DNA from: Vogesella mureinivorans
Lineage (GTDB): Bacteria > Pseudomonadota > Gammaproteobacteria > Burkholderiales > Chromobacteriaceae
Reading direction: 5' to 3'
Assembly: GCF_007644035.1 (NCBI RefSeq)
Contig: NZ_VMTV02000047.1
Location: 62,001 to 126,000, forward strand
DNA length: 64,000 nt
Below the pieces are notes generated by a model. The model ran no database searches. It was not told the DNA's origin and saw only the letters and a list, made by a program, of their open reading frames with translations. A program made the position numbers and the translations under genes. Of the stretch, positions 16,085 through 28,874 are shown one piece after another (position 1 is the stretch's first letter; each line of letters starts with the position of its first letter).

Positions 16085-18040
16085 ATGAAAAAGCTTACTC
16101 CGCTCGCATTGTCGGTCACCCTCGCGCTGTCCCTGCCCATGCTGGCCCATGCCAACAACGCCGCGCCACTAGCCAGCTACCCGGCTAGTAGTGTGGACGA
16201 CGGCCTGTCCGCAGGCTTGGACATGATGCTGCAGAATACCAGCCCGCTGCGTAATGGCGACAGCGTATGGACCCGTGCGCGCGAAGGCTTCCAGATGACC
16301 GAGGTCAACCCGGAGCTGGTACGTCGCCACGAGCGTAACTTTTCAGGCAAGTCGGCTTACTTCAAACGCACCATGGACCGCGGCCGCAAGTACCTGTTTC
16401 ACATCATGAATGAGGTTGAGCGCCGCGGCATGCCGACCGAAATCGCCTTTCTGCCCGTGGTAGAAAGCGCCTTCGTGCCAGGTGCCAAGTCGCACGTTGG
16501 TGCCTCCGGCCTGTGGCAGTTCATGCCCGCCACCGGTCGCCAGTACGGCCTGGAGCAAACCTGGTGGTACGACGGCCGCCGCGATGTCACCGAATCCACC
16601 CGCGCTGCGCTGGATTACCTGCAAAACCTGTACAACATGTTTGGCGACTGGAGCCTGGCGCTGGCCGCCTACAACTGGGGCGAAGGCAACCTGTCCCGTG
16701 CCATCGCCAAAGTCCGCGCCCGTGGTGAAGTGGAAACCTACGAAAACATCCAGATGCCGGCAGAAACACGCAACTACGTGCCCAAGCTGCTGGCCGTGCG
16801 CAACATCATGCTGGAGCCGGAAAAATTTGGCCTGAAGCTGGACCCGTTCCCGAACAAACCCACCTTTGTGGCCACCAGCAATGGCCGCCATATGAACATC
16901 GACATTGCGGCCAAGCTGGCCGAGATGCCGGTAGCCGAGTTCAAAGAGCTGAACCCGGCGTTCAACCTGCCGGTGTATGCCCACAAACCAGGCCGACAAA
17001 TGCTGCTGCCTGCCAACAAACTGCACAAGTTTGAAACCAACCTGGCCAAATGGGACAAACCCCTGTTGACCTGGCAGGTCTTTGTACCGGAAAGCGACAC
17101 CACCACCGGCGAGCTGGCCAGCCAGTTTGACATGAACCCCAACGAGCTGATTGCCGCCAACAGCCTGAAAGGCAATGCCCTGCCTGCAGGCCGCCCGGTA
17201 CTGGTAGCGCTACGCAATGACCGCACGGCACCTGCACTGGAAAATACCGACATCCCATCCCCGGCAGCAGAAAACGCCACCTTGGTAGCCTTTGCGGCCA
17301 ACGCCGGGCCAATGGATGCGCCAAAACAGGCAGCAGAACCCATCAGGCCTAACACACAACCGAATACCATCAAGACAGCCGAAGCCCAACCGCTACGCAC
17401 GCTGCAAAAAGCCGAGCCTGCCCGCAGCGATGTCAGCCCTACCCGTAGCGAACGCCCCGAGCCCGCGCCGGTACGCGTCGCCACCCGCACCGAGCCTGCC
17501 ATCGTAGCCAGCCGCAGTGAGCCACGCTTTGAGCCGATTCGCGCCGAGCTGGTAAAGCCAGAGGTGGTAAAAGTGGTGGCCAAGGCCGACACCACCGGTT
17601 CGCTGGGTGACAACATCCCGGTGAGCAACCCGGACAAAGTCGTCAGCGCCAGTGCCAGCCTGCACACCGTGGCCCCTGGCGACACGCTGTACAATATTTC
17701 CCGTCGCTACAGCATGAGCGTTGCCGACCTGCGCAACCTGAACAGCCTGCAGGACGACACCGTCAAGCTAGGCCAGGTGCTGAAAGTAATTGGTACCAGC
17801 AGCACCGCCGTGGCCAGCGCCACCGACAGCAGTGCGCTGCGCCCGGCATCCTACAGCCGCCCGGCAGCCGCCTCGGCTGCCGTGGCGGTGGACTACATCG
17901 TGCAACGCGGCGATACCGTATTCAGCATTGCCCGCAAGTTTGGCGTAGCGCATACCGACATCCTGCGCTGGAACAACCCGGAACAGCTGGCCAATCTGCA
18001 GCCGGGCCAGAAATTACGCGTGCAGAATAGCGGCCTCTGA
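16085..18040 (+). CDS. mltD: Lytic murein transglycosylase with LysM domains
   Basis: 651 residues. A signal peptide (residues 1-23, ending AHA) is followed by an SLT domain with catalytic Glu127 (PVVESAF) and GLWQFMPATGRQYGL. There is a degenerate LysM near 335-380, an Ala/Pro/Glu-rich linker, and two clear LysM domains near 522-565 and 603-648. It cleaves peptidoglycan in the periplasm. E. coli MltD is a lipoprotein; here the signal peptide has no lipobox cysteine, so the protein should be soluble. The 153-bp upstream region is AT-rich and probably holds its promoter. Confidence 0.93.
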   Translation: MKKLTPLALSVTLALSLPMLAHANNAAPLASYPASSVDDGLSAGLDMMLQNTSPLRNGDSVWTRAREGFQMTEVNPELVRRHERNFSGKSAYFKRTMDRGRKYLFHIMNEVERRGMPTEIAFLPVVESAFVPGAKSHVGASGLWQFMPATGRQYGLEQTWWYDGRRDVTESTRAALDYLQNLYNMFGDWSLALAAYNWGEGNLSRAIAKVRARGEVETYENIQMPAETRNYVPKLLAVRNIMLEPEKFGLKLDPFPNKPTFVATSNGRHMNIDIAAKLAEMPVAEFKELNPAFNLPVYAHKPGRQMLLPANKLHKFETNLAKWDKPLLTWQVFVPESDTTTGELASQFDMNPNELIAANSLKGNALPAGRPVLVALRNDRTAPALENTDIPSPAAENATLVAFAANAGPMDAPKQAAEPIRPNTQPNTIKTAEAQPLRTLQKAEPARSDVSPTRSERPEPAPVRVATRTEPAIVASRSEPRFEPIRAELVKPEVVKVVAKADTTGSLGDNIPVSNPDKVVSASASLHTVAPGDTLYNISRRYSMSVADLRNLNSLQDDTVKLGQVLKVIGTSSTAVASATDSSALRPASYSRPAAASAAVAVDYIVQRGDTVFSIARKFGVAHTDILRWNNPEQLANLQPGQKLRVQNSGL

Positions 18041-18059
18041 TCGCCGCCTGCCATGCTGG

Positions 18060-18089
18060 AAAGCCCCTTGCACAAGCAAGGGGCTTTTG
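18060..18089 (+). terminator. Terminator of mltD
   Basis: Stem AAGCCCCTTG/CAAGGGGCTT followed by TTG and more T. It lies 20 bases after the mltD stop codon. Confidence 0.85.
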
Positions 18090-18102
18090 TTTGCCGGCAA
18101 AT

Positions 18103-18133
18103 AAAAAGCCCGTCACATGGACGGGCTTTTTGC
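18103..18133. terminator. Bidirectional terminator shared with purA
   Basis: Stem AAAAAGCCCGT/ACGGGCTTTTT. It serves the minus-strand purA and reinforces the mltD terminator. Confidence 0.85.
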
Positions 18134-18169
18134 TACACCACGCCGGCAAACGCCGGCGGTATCAGGCCA

Positions 18170-20648
<2,479 letters not shown>

Positions 20649-20668
20649 TGTTTTTTGCACACAAGAAA

Positions 20669-20699
20669 AGGCGGGATGCGTGATCCCGCCTTGTTTTTA
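20669..20699. terminator. Terminator between hflC and hisZ
   Basis: 10-bp stem AAGGCGGGAT with a five-base loop and T-rich sequence on both sides. It ends the hflX-hflK-hflC transcript on the minus strand and separates it from hisZ-purA. Confidence 0.8.
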
Positions 20700-20744
20700 T
20701 CGCAACCCGGCAGGTGCCGGGCTGTCGCAAGTCACACCATTTTA

Positions 20745-21620
20745 TCAGCGTGGCTTCGGTTGCGCATTCTTGAAATACTTGAAGAATTCTGAACTTGGGT
20801 CCAGAACCATCACGTCACTCTTGTTACGGAAGGTTTGTTTGTACGCTTCCATGCTCCGCCAGAAGGCATAAAACTCGGGGTTTTTACCATAAGCCTGCGC
20901 ATAAATCGCCGCGGCTTTCGCATCGCCTTCGCCCTTGATAGCTTGGGCTTTGCTGTAAGCATCGGCCAGTACTACCTCGCGCTGACGGTCCGCATCGGCG
21001 CGGATACGTTCAGCTTCCGCCCCGCCCTCACTACGCAGCTGGTTGGCTACGGTGCGGCGCTCGGAGTTCATGCGCTCATAAACGGAAGTGCTGATTTTAT
21101 CCGGAAAATCCACGCGCTTTAAGCGGACATCGAGAATTTCCATACCAATCTTCTGCGCATCGACGTTGGCACGCTTGCGCACCAGCTCCATTACCTCGTC
21201 ACGCTTGCCGGAAATGACATCTGCTACCGTCTTCTGGCCAAACTGGGCACGCAAGCCATCGTTGATGGTCTGACGCAGGCGCTGCACGGCCACGGTCTCG
21301 TTACCACCCACGCTCTTGTAGAACTGCTCTACATCGCGTACGCGCCATTTTACAAAGCTATCCACCAGCACATTTTTCTTTTCGCGGGTGTTGAACAGCT
21401 CTGGTGCTTCCGGGTCGATGGTCTGGATGCGGCGATCGAAATAACGCACGTTTTGCAGCAGTGGCACTTTGAACTGAATGCCCGGCTCTTTCACCACTCG
21501 CACCACTTCACCAAACTGGAACACCATGGCGAACTGGCGCTGGTCTACGGTATACAGCGAGCCAGAGGCCAATAGCAAGGCCCCGGCAACACCCAGTACT
21601 ACAGGAAAGAAACGATCCAT
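20745..21620 (-). CDS. hflC: HflC, FtsH-modulating membrane protein
   Basis: 291 residues. One N-terminal membrane anchor (residues about 4-22) is followed by an SPFH/band-7 domain (VDQRQFAMVFQFGEVVRV) and a long charged coiled region rich in Arg, Ala and Glu. With HflK it forms a large periplasmic cage around the FtsH protease and restrains it. It starts 12 bases downstream of hflK. Confidence 0.95.
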   Translation of the reverse strand: MDRFFPVVLGVAGALLLASGSLYTVDQRQFAMVFQFGEVVRVVKEPGIQFKVPLLQNVRYFDRRIQTIDPEAPELFNTREKKNVLVDSFVKWRVRDVEQFYKSVGGNETVAVQRLRQTINDGLRAQFGQKTVADVISGKRDEVMELVRKRANVDAQKIGMEILDVRLKRVDFPDKISTSVYERMNSERRTVANQLRSEGGAEAERIRADADRQREVVLADAYSKAQAIKGEGDAKAAAIYAQAYGKNPEFYAFWRSMEAYKQTFRNKSDVMVLDPSSEFFKYFKNAQPKPR

Positions 21621-21632
21621 CTTGCTATCCTT

Positions 21633-22844
21633 TTAGCGGCCACGAACAACGTCGCGCTCTACCGGCGGGCGTGCCATGTTCTGGTTAGGCTGGGCTGCAG
21701 CATCAGGAGCCGGCGCTGCCGGGGCAGGCTTGGCCTCGGCGGCTTTATCACTGGCAGTTTGCTGCATCAGTTTGTCCAGCGGCAGGTACAGCAGGTTGCT
21801 ACCGGCTTTCTGATCTACGTAAACCTTGCTGCTGTTGGTCAGCACTTGCTGCATCATGTCCAGATACAGGCGGTCACGCATCACTTTGGGGGCTTTACTG
21901 TACTCGGCCAGCACGCTCTGGAAGCGCGCTGCATCACCCTCGGCAGTGGAAATCACACGCTGGCGATAGCCGTCGGCCTCTTGGGCTAGCCGGGCTGCCA
22001 GGCCCTGTGCTTTCGGGATGACGTCGTTAGCGTAAGCCTGGCCTTCGTTACGCAGCTTTTCCTTGTCCTGCCCTGCTTTTACCGCATCATCAAAAGCAGC
22101 AATCACCGGCTCCGGCGGCTGCACATCATTGATGTTGACCTTGGCAATGCGCACGCCCATGCCGTAGCGATCCAGAATCTGCTGCATGATGCGCTGGGTA
22201 TCTACCGCGATCTGGCCACGGCCTTCGTTAAGCACGAAATCCACCTTGTTGCGGCCAACTACTTCGCGAATAGCCGTCTCGGCAGCCTGCTTCACCACAT
22301 CCTGGGCGCCCTCTTCCAGTGCCAGGTTGTTGAACAGGAATTCACGTGCATCCTTGATGTCGTACTGCACCGAAAGCTGCACATCGATGATGTTCTGGTC
22401 TTCGGTGAGCATCAGCGACTCTTCTTCTACCCGGCTCTTGGCCGAGCCGCGATAGCCGATTTCGACGCTACGCACTTCGGTCAGGTTGACGATTTCTACC
22501 TGCTCGAACGGATAAGGCGCATGCCATTGCAGGCCGGAATCACTGATGCGGTCAAAGCTACCCAGGCGCAATACGACGCCCTGCTCGCGCGCATCGACCA
22601 CGTAGAAACCACTGGCCAGCCACAGGCCGCCCAGAATGGCCACAATGCCTGCAGCACCAAACTTCATGCCACGTTCGGAAGGCATGCCGCTATTGCCGCC
22701 GCCAAAACCATTATTGTTGCCGGGCTGCGCAGACTTGCCGCCCAGCAGACGCGACAGCTTCTGGTTCAGCTGGCGAAAGATTTCTTCCAGATCTGGCGGG
22801 CCGTCATCAGGACGCTTGCCGCGGTTATCGTCATTCTGTGCCAT
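21633..22844 (-). CDS. hflK: HflK, FtsH-modulating membrane protein
   Basis: 403 residues. A Gly/Asn-rich cytoplasmic N-terminus (about residues 40-60) precedes a single membrane helix near 65-85, then the SPFH domain (EQGVVLRLGSF) and a coiled tail ending in an Ala/Pro-rich segment. It is the partner of HflC. Its first codons overlap the end of hflX by 14 bases, so translation is probably coupled. Confidence 0.95.
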   Translation of the reverse strand: MAQNDDNRGKRPDDGPPDLEEIFRQLNQKLSRLLGGKSAQPGNNNGFGGGNSGMPSERGMKFGAAGIVAILGGLWLASGFYVVDAREQGVVLRLGSFDRISDSGLQWHAPYPFEQVEIVNLTEVRSVEIGYRGSAKSRVEEESLMLTEDQNIIDVQLSVQYDIKDAREFLFNNLALEEGAQDVVKQAAETAIREVVGRNKVDFVLNEGRGQIAVDTQRIMQQILDRYGMGVRIAKVNINDVQPPEPVIAAFDDAVKAGQDKEKLRNEGQAYANDVIPKAQGLAARLAQEADGYRQRVISTAEGDAARFQSVLAEYSKAPKVMRDRLYLDMMQQVLTNSSKVYVDQKAGSNLLYLPLDKLMQQTASDKAAEAKPAPAAPAPDAAAQPNQNMARPPVERDVVRGR

Positions 22845-23967
22845 GGTGATCTACTTTTTCTGTGGTTTGCGAGTGAGTCGTTGCCAACGCCCTTTCGGCA
22901 ATGGCTTCGCGCAGGAGTTCCAGGCCGGCACCAGACAGTGCGGAAACCCGGACACCCTCTACCGCGCCGTATTCGTCATACAGGATGGCCGGAGGCAAGC
23001 CGCGCAGGTCGGTCTTGTTCCACACCATCAGCTGCGGTACGTGATCGGCACCGATTTCTTTCAGGACTTTGTTGACCTCTTCTACCTGGCGCTCCCGCAT
23101 AGGGTTGGCCGCATCAACCACGTGCAGCAGCAAATCAGCCGAAATGGTTTCTTCCAGCGTGGCGCGAAAAGAGGCCACCAGCGAGTGGGGCAAATCGCGG
23201 ATGAACCCCACCGTATCCGATAACACGATAGACACATCCGTGTTGATGAACAGGCGGCGGCTGGTGGTATCCAGCGTGGCAAACAGCTGGTCGGCCGCGT
23301 AGGCACCGGCCTTGGTCAGACCATTGAACAGCGTGGATTTACCCGCATTGGTATAGCCAACGATAGATACGGAGGGCAAGCCAGAACGATCACGGCTACG
23401 GCGCTGGGTTTTGCGCTGCTTTTGCACGGTAGCCAGGCGGTCTTTCAGTGCCTTCACGCGCAAGCCCAGCAGACGACGGTCGGTTTCCAGCTGGGTTTCA
23501 CCCGGGCCACGCATGCCAACCCCACCCTTTTGCCGCTCCAGGTGAGTCCAGCCGCGTACCAGGCGGGTAGACATATGCGTTAGCTGGGCCAGCTCTACCT
23601 GCAGCTTGCCTTCGTGACTGCGTGCACGCTGGGCGAAGATATCCAGAATCAGCGTGACACGGTCTATCACACGGCACTGCAGGATGCGCTCCAGGTTGCG
23701 CTCCTGCCCCGGCCCCAGTGCGTGGTTGAAAATGACCACATTGGCATCGGTTGCCTTGACCAGCGCAGCGATTTCTTCCACCTTGCCCTTGCCGGCAAAC
23801 AGTGCGGCGTCCGGGCGCTGACGCTTACCCTTGATCAAGCCAGTAACGGCAACACCGGCCCCTTTTATCAGCTCCAGGCATTCGCTGACGCCATCTTCAT
23901 AATCCGCCTCGCCAAAGTCGAGACTTACCAGTACTGCTTGGTCACCAAGATCAGGACGATCAAACAC
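22831..23967 (-). CDS. hflX: Ribosome-associated GTPase HflX
   Basis: 378 residues. A glycine-rich HflX N-terminal domain carries RLVRGWTHLERQKGG and RGPGETQLETDRR. The G domain follows, with GYTNAGKST (G1), DTVGFI (G3) and NKTD (G4). It splits stalled ribosomes under stress. The start is GTG at 23967, which matches the conserved MFDR N-terminus, but no clear Shine-Dalgarno sequence is seen. A hairpin lies between hfq and this gene. Confidence 0.95.
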   Translation of the reverse strand: MFDRPDLGDQAVLVSLDFGEADYEDGVSECLELIKGAGVAVTGLIKGKRQRPDAALFAGKGKVEEIAALVKATDANVVIFNHALGPGQERNLERILQCRVIDRVTLILDIFAQRARSHEGKLQVELAQLTHMSTRLVRGWTHLERQKGGVGMRGPGETQLETDRRLLGLRVKALKDRLATVQKQRKTQRRSRDRSGLPSVSIVGYTNAGKSTLFNGLTKAGAYAADQLFATLDTTSRRLFINTDVSIVLSDTVGFIRDLPHSLVASFRATLEETISADLLLHVVDAANPMRERQVEEVNKVLKEIGADHVPQLMVWNKTDLRGLPPAILYDEYGAVEGVRVSALSGAGLELLREAIAERALATTHSQTTEKVDHHGTE

Positions 23968-23987
23968 GCAGGGGGACTTTCAATAAA

Positions 23988-24019
23988 GAAGGCTGACCAG
24001 CGTATGCCGGCCAGCCTTG
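23988..24019 (-). terminator. Hairpin between hfq and hflX, possible attenuator
   Basis: 10-bp arms AAGGCTGACC/GGCCAGCCTT with one mismatch. On the minus strand it is followed by TCTTTATTG. It could partly terminate hfq transcripts before hflX. Confidence 0.5.
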
Positions 24020-24034
24020 GGGTAAGACTAGGGG

Positions 24035-24292
24035 TTACGCGTCTTGCGAGTCCGACTTGGCACCGTGGTGCTCGTGCGGGATGTTCACTGGGCGGGCAGG
24101 AACCACGGTAGAGATGGCATGCTTGTACACCATCTGGGTTACCGTGTTTTTCAGCAGAACCACGTACTGGTCAAACGACTCGATCTGACCCTGCAGTTTG
24201 ATGCCGTTCACCAGGTAGATGGATACCGGTACGTGCTCTTTACGCAGGATGTTCAGAAACGGGTCTTGTAACATTTGCCCTTTGGCGCTCAT
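24035..24292 (-). CDS. hfq: RNA chaperone Hfq
   Basis: 85 residues. The Sm1 motif region ([19 protein letters not shown], within residues 13-31) and the Sm2 signature YKHAIST are intact. A short C-terminal tail rich in His and Asp follows. It forms a hexamer that pairs sRNAs with mRNAs; the candidate sRNA at 41083-41173 would be a natural client. GGAG lies upstream of the start. The gene sits in the typical der-hfq-hflX order. Confidence 0.98.
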   Translation of the reverse strand: MSAKGQMLQDPFLNILRKEHVPVSIYLVNGIKLQGQIESFDQYVVLLKNTVTQMVYKHAISTVVPARPVNIPHEHHGAKSDSQDA

Positions 24293-24380
24293 TTTTGTTC
24301 TCCGATTCGATGCAGTTTTTGTAATTCAGTACAAGCGAGCTGGTGCTAACAGTCTTTTTAGCATAAAAAATTCCAGCAGA

Positions 24381-25745
24381 CTATTTGAACCCCTTGTGGC
24401 GCAGCAAACTTACCTTGGTACCTGTCGCTTCGACCTCAAACGGGTTGCTATTCGATTTGTATTGTACACGCAGCGGCGTACCTTGCAGGTGGAACGCCTT
24501 GCGGAACATGCCTTCCAGATAGCGGGTGTAGCTGTCCGGAATCTTGTCCAGCGAGTTACCGTGAATCACGATAATCGGTGGGTTCATACCACCCTGGTGG
24601 GCATAACGCAGTTTCGGGCGAACCTGGCCGGCACGTGGTGGTTGCTGGCGCTCGGTGGCCAGCTGCAGGATACGTGTCAGTTTTGGCGTAGGCAGCTTGC
24701 TCATGGCCGCTTTGTACGCTTCATCAATAGATTTGAACAAGTCGCCCACACCACGGCCTTGCAGCGCGGAAATATAGTGGAACTTGGCAAAATCCAGGAA
24801 ACCCAGCTTGCGCAGGATATCTCGTTTGATGGTGTCTTTCTGATGCAGTTCCAGATCTTCCCATTTGTTTACTGCTACCACCAGTGCACGGCCGGCTTCC
24901 AGCGCGAAACCGGCGATGGTGGCATCCTGCTCGGAAATATCCAGCTGCGCGTCCAGAACCAGCACCGCCACGTTGGCATCTTCCACAGCCTGGATGGTCT
25001 TGATCACCGAGAACTTCTCGATGGCTTCGTTCACCTTGCCGCGGCGGCGCACCCCTGCCGTATCGATAATGGTGTATTTGCGGCCATCGCGCTCAAAATC
25101 AATATAGATGCTGTCACGAGTGGTACCGGCCTGGTCGAAAGCGATCACGCGCTCCTCGCCCAGCACGGCATTCACCAAGGTGGATTTGCCCACGTTCGGG
25201 CGGCCGATCACCACGAATTTCGGGTGATGGGCTTTTTCTTCTTCCTCGGCTTCCGGGAAGTTTTCCAGCACCAGCTCTACCAGCTCACGCACACCGTCAC
25301 CGTGCGAGGCGGAAATCGCCAGCGGCTCGCCCAGAGCCAGCTCGTGGAACTCGGCGGCAGCCATGGCGTTGCTCACGCCTTCAGCCTTGTTTACCGCCAG
25401 GTAAACGGGCTGATTGGACTGGCGCAGGCGGTTGGCAATGATCTTGTCCTGCGGGGTAAGACCCACGCGGCCATCCACCAGGAAAATGATGGCATCGGCT
25501 TCGTCTACGGCCTGCAGGGTTTGCCTGGCCATTTCGAACAGGATGCCTTCGTCCACTACCGGCTCGAAACCGCCGGTATCTACCACCAGGTAGGGCTTGC
25601 TGGCACCACGGCCGTGGCCATAGTGACGGTCGCGTGTCAGGCCCGGCTGGTCTGCCACCAGGGCATCACGGCTACGGGTCAGTCGGTTAAAAAGTGTAGA
25701 TTTGCCCACATTCGGGCGGCCCACCAGGGCAATAGTCGGTTTCAT
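24381..25745 (-). CDS. der: Ribosome-assembly GTPase Der (EngA)
   Basis: 454 residues with two tandem G domains, unique to this family. The first has [13 protein letters not shown] (residues 8-20) and the second [14 protein letters not shown] near residue 185, each followed by DTGG/DTAG and NK.E elements. A C-terminal KH-like domain ends the protein. It is needed for 50S subunit maturation. It lies 10 bases downstream of bamB. Confidence 0.98.
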   Translation of the reverse strand: MKPTIALVGRPNVGKSTLFNRLTRSRDALVADQPGLTRDRHYGHGRGASKPYLVVDTGGFEPVVDEGILFEMARQTLQAVDEADAIIFLVDGRVGLTPQDKIIANRLRQSNQPVYLAVNKAEGVSNAMAAAEFHELALGEPLAISASHGDGVRELVELVLENFPEAEEEEKAHHPKFVVIGRPNVGKSTLVNAVLGEERVIAFDQAGTTRDSIYIDFERDGRKYTIIDTAGVRRRGKVNEAIEKFSVIKTIQAVEDANVAVLVLDAQLDISEQDATIAGFALEAGRALVVAVNKWEDLELHQKDTIKRDILRKLGFLDFAKFHYISALQGRGVGDLFKSIDEAYKAAMSKLPTPKLTRILQLATERQQPPRAGQVRPKLRYAHQGGMNPPIIVIHGNSLDKIPDSYTRYLEGMFRKAFHLQGTPLRVQYKSNSNPFEVEATGTKVSLLRHKGFK

Positions 25746-25755
25746 TGTGTACTAC

Positions 25756-26895
25756 TTACTTCGTCAGCGCGGACAGGTTGCCGTTGTTATCCAGCACGTA
25801 GGCCACGTCGCCGCTTACCAGCGGGCGTGGCATGGTGCCGTTTACTTTCAGGCTGCTGCGGCCAACTATACGTCCATCAAGGGATGAAAGCAGATGTGCA
25901 TAGCCTTCACCATCAATTACCAGCAATTGATCGCCCAGCGTTACCGGGGCAGATACATTGCGGTAGCGGAAATCATCCTGTTTCCATAGGTTGCGACCTG
26001 AGTCGGCATCAAATGCCCAGATCGCGCCATCTTCTGCCGTCACGAAGACGGTCTTGCCATCGGATACCAGACCACGGCTACTGCTCAGGTCGCGCGCCCA
26101 CAGCTGCTGGCCACCACGCGAATCGAAGCATGCCACACGGCCCTGATACGCTACTGCGCACACACGGCGGCCATCAAACATGGGCTGGCTGACGACATCG
26201 GTAACACGCTCCAGCTCGCTGGCGCCACGGGCATTGGCCACCACAGACTGCCACAGCTGATCGCCACGCTCGGCGGCGTAGGCTGTCACCTTGCCGGCAG
26301 CTTCGCCTACCAGCAATACGTCACTGCCTTCGACCTTGATCTGCGGCGTCGTGGCACGCACGGTCAGCGCTGGCTGCGCTTGCCACTGTGTCCATACCTG
26401 GCGGCCGGTTTTCAGGTCGAAACCCGACACACGGCCGTCGCCAGCGCGTACTACCAGCACGCGGCCTGCCAGCTGTGGCGGCTCGGCCAACACGCTGGTA
26501 AGCGTCTGCTTCCATACCAGCTTGCCATCGGTGCCGCTCAAAGCCAGCAATTCGGCACGATCATTCCCCACAAACAGCAGGCCATCGTCCACAGCCACGC
26601 CGGCAACCAGCGCCTGTTTTACATCCAGTGTCAGCAGGGTTTTGCCGGTTTGCGCGTCCAGCTGCTGGATTTTGCCATTAGCACCCGCTACCCACAGCTT
26701 ACCTTGTTCGATAAACGGGGAAAACAAGCCGCGGCCGGCATCCGGCACACTGGCTTGCCACAGTATCTTTGGCCCCACAGACGCTTGCAGCGGTTTCAGC
26801 GGTGTAGGCTGGTAGGCGGATTCGCCCTCAAACCACGACGCGCAGCCACCCAGCGCAGGCAAAAGTGCAGCACACAGCAACAGTCGGCGCATCAT
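25756..26895 (-). CDS. bamB: Outer-membrane assembly lipoprotein BamB
   Basis: 379 residues. The lipoprotein signal peptide ends in ALGGC (Cys18). The mature part is an eight-bladed PQQ-like beta-propeller with repeated patterns such as DAQTGKTLL, DLKTGRQVW and DADSGRNLW. It scaffolds BamA in the BAM complex on the periplasmic face of the outer membrane. GGGGAG lies six bases ahead of the first of two adjacent ATG codons. It lies two bases downstream of yfgM. Confidence 0.95.
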   Translation of the reverse strand: MMRRLLLCAALLPALGGCASWFEGESAYQPTPLKPLQASVGPKILWQASVPDAGRGLFSPFIEQGKLWVAGANGKIQQLDAQTGKTLLTLDVKQALVAGVAVDDGLLFVGNDRAELLALSGTDGKLVWKQTLTSVLAEPPQLAGRVLVVRAGDGRVSGFDLKTGRQVWTQWQAQPALTVRATTPQIKVEGSDVLLVGEAAGKVTAYAAERGDQLWQSVVANARGASELERVTDVVSQPMFDGRRVCAVAYQGRVACFDSRGGQQLWARDLSSSRGLVSDGKTVFVTAEDGAIWAFDADSGRNLWKQDDFRYRNVSAPVTLGDQLLVIDGEGYAHLLSSLDGRIVGRSSLKVNGTMPRPLVSGDVAYVLDNNGNLSALTK

Positions 26896-26897
26896 GG

Positions 26898-27530
26898 TTA
26901 GCTCCCCAACGAATCAAGTTTGGCCTGGATAAACTCGCGCACAGGGGCCTCCGGTGCGGATTTTGCCAGCGCAGCCTTGTAGGCTTCGCGGGCGCCACCC
27001 AGGTCGCCACGGGCTACCAATACATCGGCTTTCAGGTCCAGGAACATGGCATCAAACGCTACCGGGTGTGCCATAGCCAGCTCGGCCAGAGCGACATCGT
27101 ATTGCTTTTCGTCTAGCAGAACCGCAGCCAGACGCAGACGGGCTACCGCCTGCAGGGTCTCATCCTTGTCGGCATGCTCGATCACCCATTTCAGCTGGCT
27201 GCGGGCAACGCCCAGCTCTTTGCTGTCAAATGCCAGCTTGGCAGCCAGCAGGCTACCGTTGGCCGCATAAGCCGACGCTGCGTAGTCTTTTTGCAGGGTG
27301 GCCACAGTCGCCTTGGCTTTATCCAGCTGGCCAGCTTGCAGCTGCTGCTCCAGCTGGCCATATACCACGGCGGCCTGCTCGGCCTGGTTTTTCTGGTAGG
27401 TTTGCCAGGCTTTATAACCGATAAAGCCCAGGGATACGGCCAGCACGGCGCCGCCGATCAGCTTGCCCCACTGCGCCCAGAAGCCCTTGAGCGCGTCTAT
27501 CTGTTCTTGTTCCTGCAGGTCGTAAGCCAT
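26898..27530 (-). CDS. YfgM family TPR membrane protein
   Basis: 210 residues. A cytoplasmic N-terminus is followed by one membrane helix (about residues 23-40, LIGGAVLAVSLGFIGYKAW) and a periplasmic tetratricopeptide-like region. YfgM in E. coli is an ancillary SecYEG-associated protein. Gene order hisS-yfgM-bamB-der is conserved between beta- and gammaproteobacteria. The start at 27530 has AGGGGG upstream. Confidence 0.9.
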   Translation of the reverse strand: MAYDLQEQEQIDALKGFWAQWGKLIGGAVLAVSLGFIGYKAWQTYQKNQAEQAAVVYGQLEQQLQAGQLDKAKATVATLQKDYAASAYAANGSLLAAKLAFDSKELGVARSQLKWVIEHADKDETLQAVARLRLAAVLLDEKQYDVALAELAMAHPVAFDAMFLDLKADVLVARGDLGGAREAYKAALAKSAPEAPVREFIQAKLDSLGS

Positions 27531-27546
27531 GCGGCCCCCTTGTAAT

Positions 27547-28818
27547 TTAAGACTTGAAGCGGGAAACAGCGGCGGCCACATCGGCGGCAGCCACGGTTTC
27601 CTGAGCAGCCTCGGCACGCAGTGGCTTGACCACCACCTGCGCGTTGGCCACTTCGTTTTCACCAATGATCAGCGCTACAGCGGCGCCACTGCCATCGGCC
27701 TTTTTCATTTGCGACTTGAAGCTGCCGTCGCCCATATTCTGCACAACACTGCAGCCTGCAGCACGCAGGGTTTGCGCCAGCTGCATGGCGTAGGCTGCGG
27801 CACCCGCACCTTGGTTTACGATAAAGACATCCGCACCACGGCGCGCTGGCAGCAAGCCTTTTTCGGCCAACAGCAGCAAGACACGCTCCATGCCCATGCC
27901 AAAACCGATACCCGGTGCCGGTTTACCACCCAGCTGCTCGATCAGGCCATCGTAACGGCCTCCGGCACACACGGTGCCTTGTGCGCCCAGCTCGGTGGTC
28001 ACCCACTCGAATACCGACAGGTTGTAGTAATCCAGGCCACGCACCAGACGCGGGTTTTCCACGAACGGGATACCCAGCGCGCTGATCATGGCTTTCCAGC
28101 CTTCGTAGTGGGCACGCGAGGTGTCGCCCAGGTAGTCGTACAAGCGTGGCGCGTTGTTGGCCATGTCTTGCAGTGCCGGGTTCTTGGTATCCAGCACGCG
28201 CAGCGGGTTGGTGTACAGGCGGCGCTTGCCGTCTTCATCCAGTATATCAACGTGCTTTTCCAGGTAGGCAATCAGCGCTTCGCGGTGTGCGGCGCGCTCT
28301 TCCTTGTTACCCAGCGAGTTGATTTCCAGCTGCACGCTGCCGGCCAGCCCCAGGCGCTGCCACAGGTCGGCGGTCATGGCGATGATTTCGGCATCGATAT
28401 CCGGGCCAGCCATGCCCAGTGCTTCTACGCCGATTTGGTGGAACTGGCGATAGCGGCCTTTCTGCGGGCGCTCGTGACGGTACATCGGGCCCATATACCA
28501 CAGCTTTTGCGTGGTGTTGTACAGCAGGTTATGCTCTACCACCGCGCGCAGGGTGCCGGCAGTACCTTCCGGGCGCAGCGTCAGCGGGTCGCCGTTCAGC
28601 CGGTCTTCAAAGGAGTACATTTCCTTTTCAACGATATCGGTGACTTCGCCAATGGAGCGCACAAACAGCGGCGTCGGCTCCACGATGGGGGTACGGATGT
28701 TGGCGTAGCCATAGTCGTGCAGCCAGCCGCGCAAAACGGTTTCAAAGTATTCCCACTGCTGCGACTCTGCCGGCAGCACATCATTCATGCCACGCACAGC
28801 CTGGATTTTCTGGGCCAT
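27547..28818 (-). CDS. hisS: Histidyl-tRNA synthetase
   Basis: 423 residues, one less than E. coli HisRS. Class II motif 2 ([17 protein letters not shown], about residues 107-123), RGLDYYN for histidine binding and motif 3 near [11 protein letters not shown] are present, then a C-terminal anticodon-binding domain. It charges tRNA-His. An ATG two codons upstream (28824) is an alternative start. The gene lies 56 bases downstream of ispG. Confidence 0.97.
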   Translation of the reverse strand: MAQKIQAVRGMNDVLPAESQQWEYFETVLRGWLHDYGYANIRTPIVEPTPLFVRSIGEVTDIVEKEMYSFEDRLNGDPLTLRPEGTAGTLRAVVEHNLLYNTTQKLWYMGPMYRHERPQKGRYRQFHQIGVEALGMAGPDIDAEIIAMTADLWQRLGLAGSVQLEINSLGNKEERAAHREALIAYLEKHVDILDEDGKRRLYTNPLRVLDTKNPALQDMANNAPRLYDYLGDTSRAHYEGWKAMISALGIPFVENPRLVRGLDYYNLSVFEWVTTELGAQGTVCAGGRYDGLIEQLGGKPAPGIGFGMGMERVLLLLAEKGLLPARRGADVFIVNQGAGAAAYAMQLAQTLRAAGCSVVQNMGDGSFKSQMKKADGSGAAVALIIGENEVANAQVVVKPLRAEAAQETVAAADVAAAVSRFKS

Positions 28819-28874
28819 TCTCATACTTTCTTTTGCTTGATCATGTGCAGCGGCGGCCAACACTGGCCACCGGC

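Noticed and set aside
24219-26192. 657-codon plus-strand open frame opposite hfq, der and bamB
   Set aside because: It crosses three well-supported genes antisense and encodes no recognisable domain.
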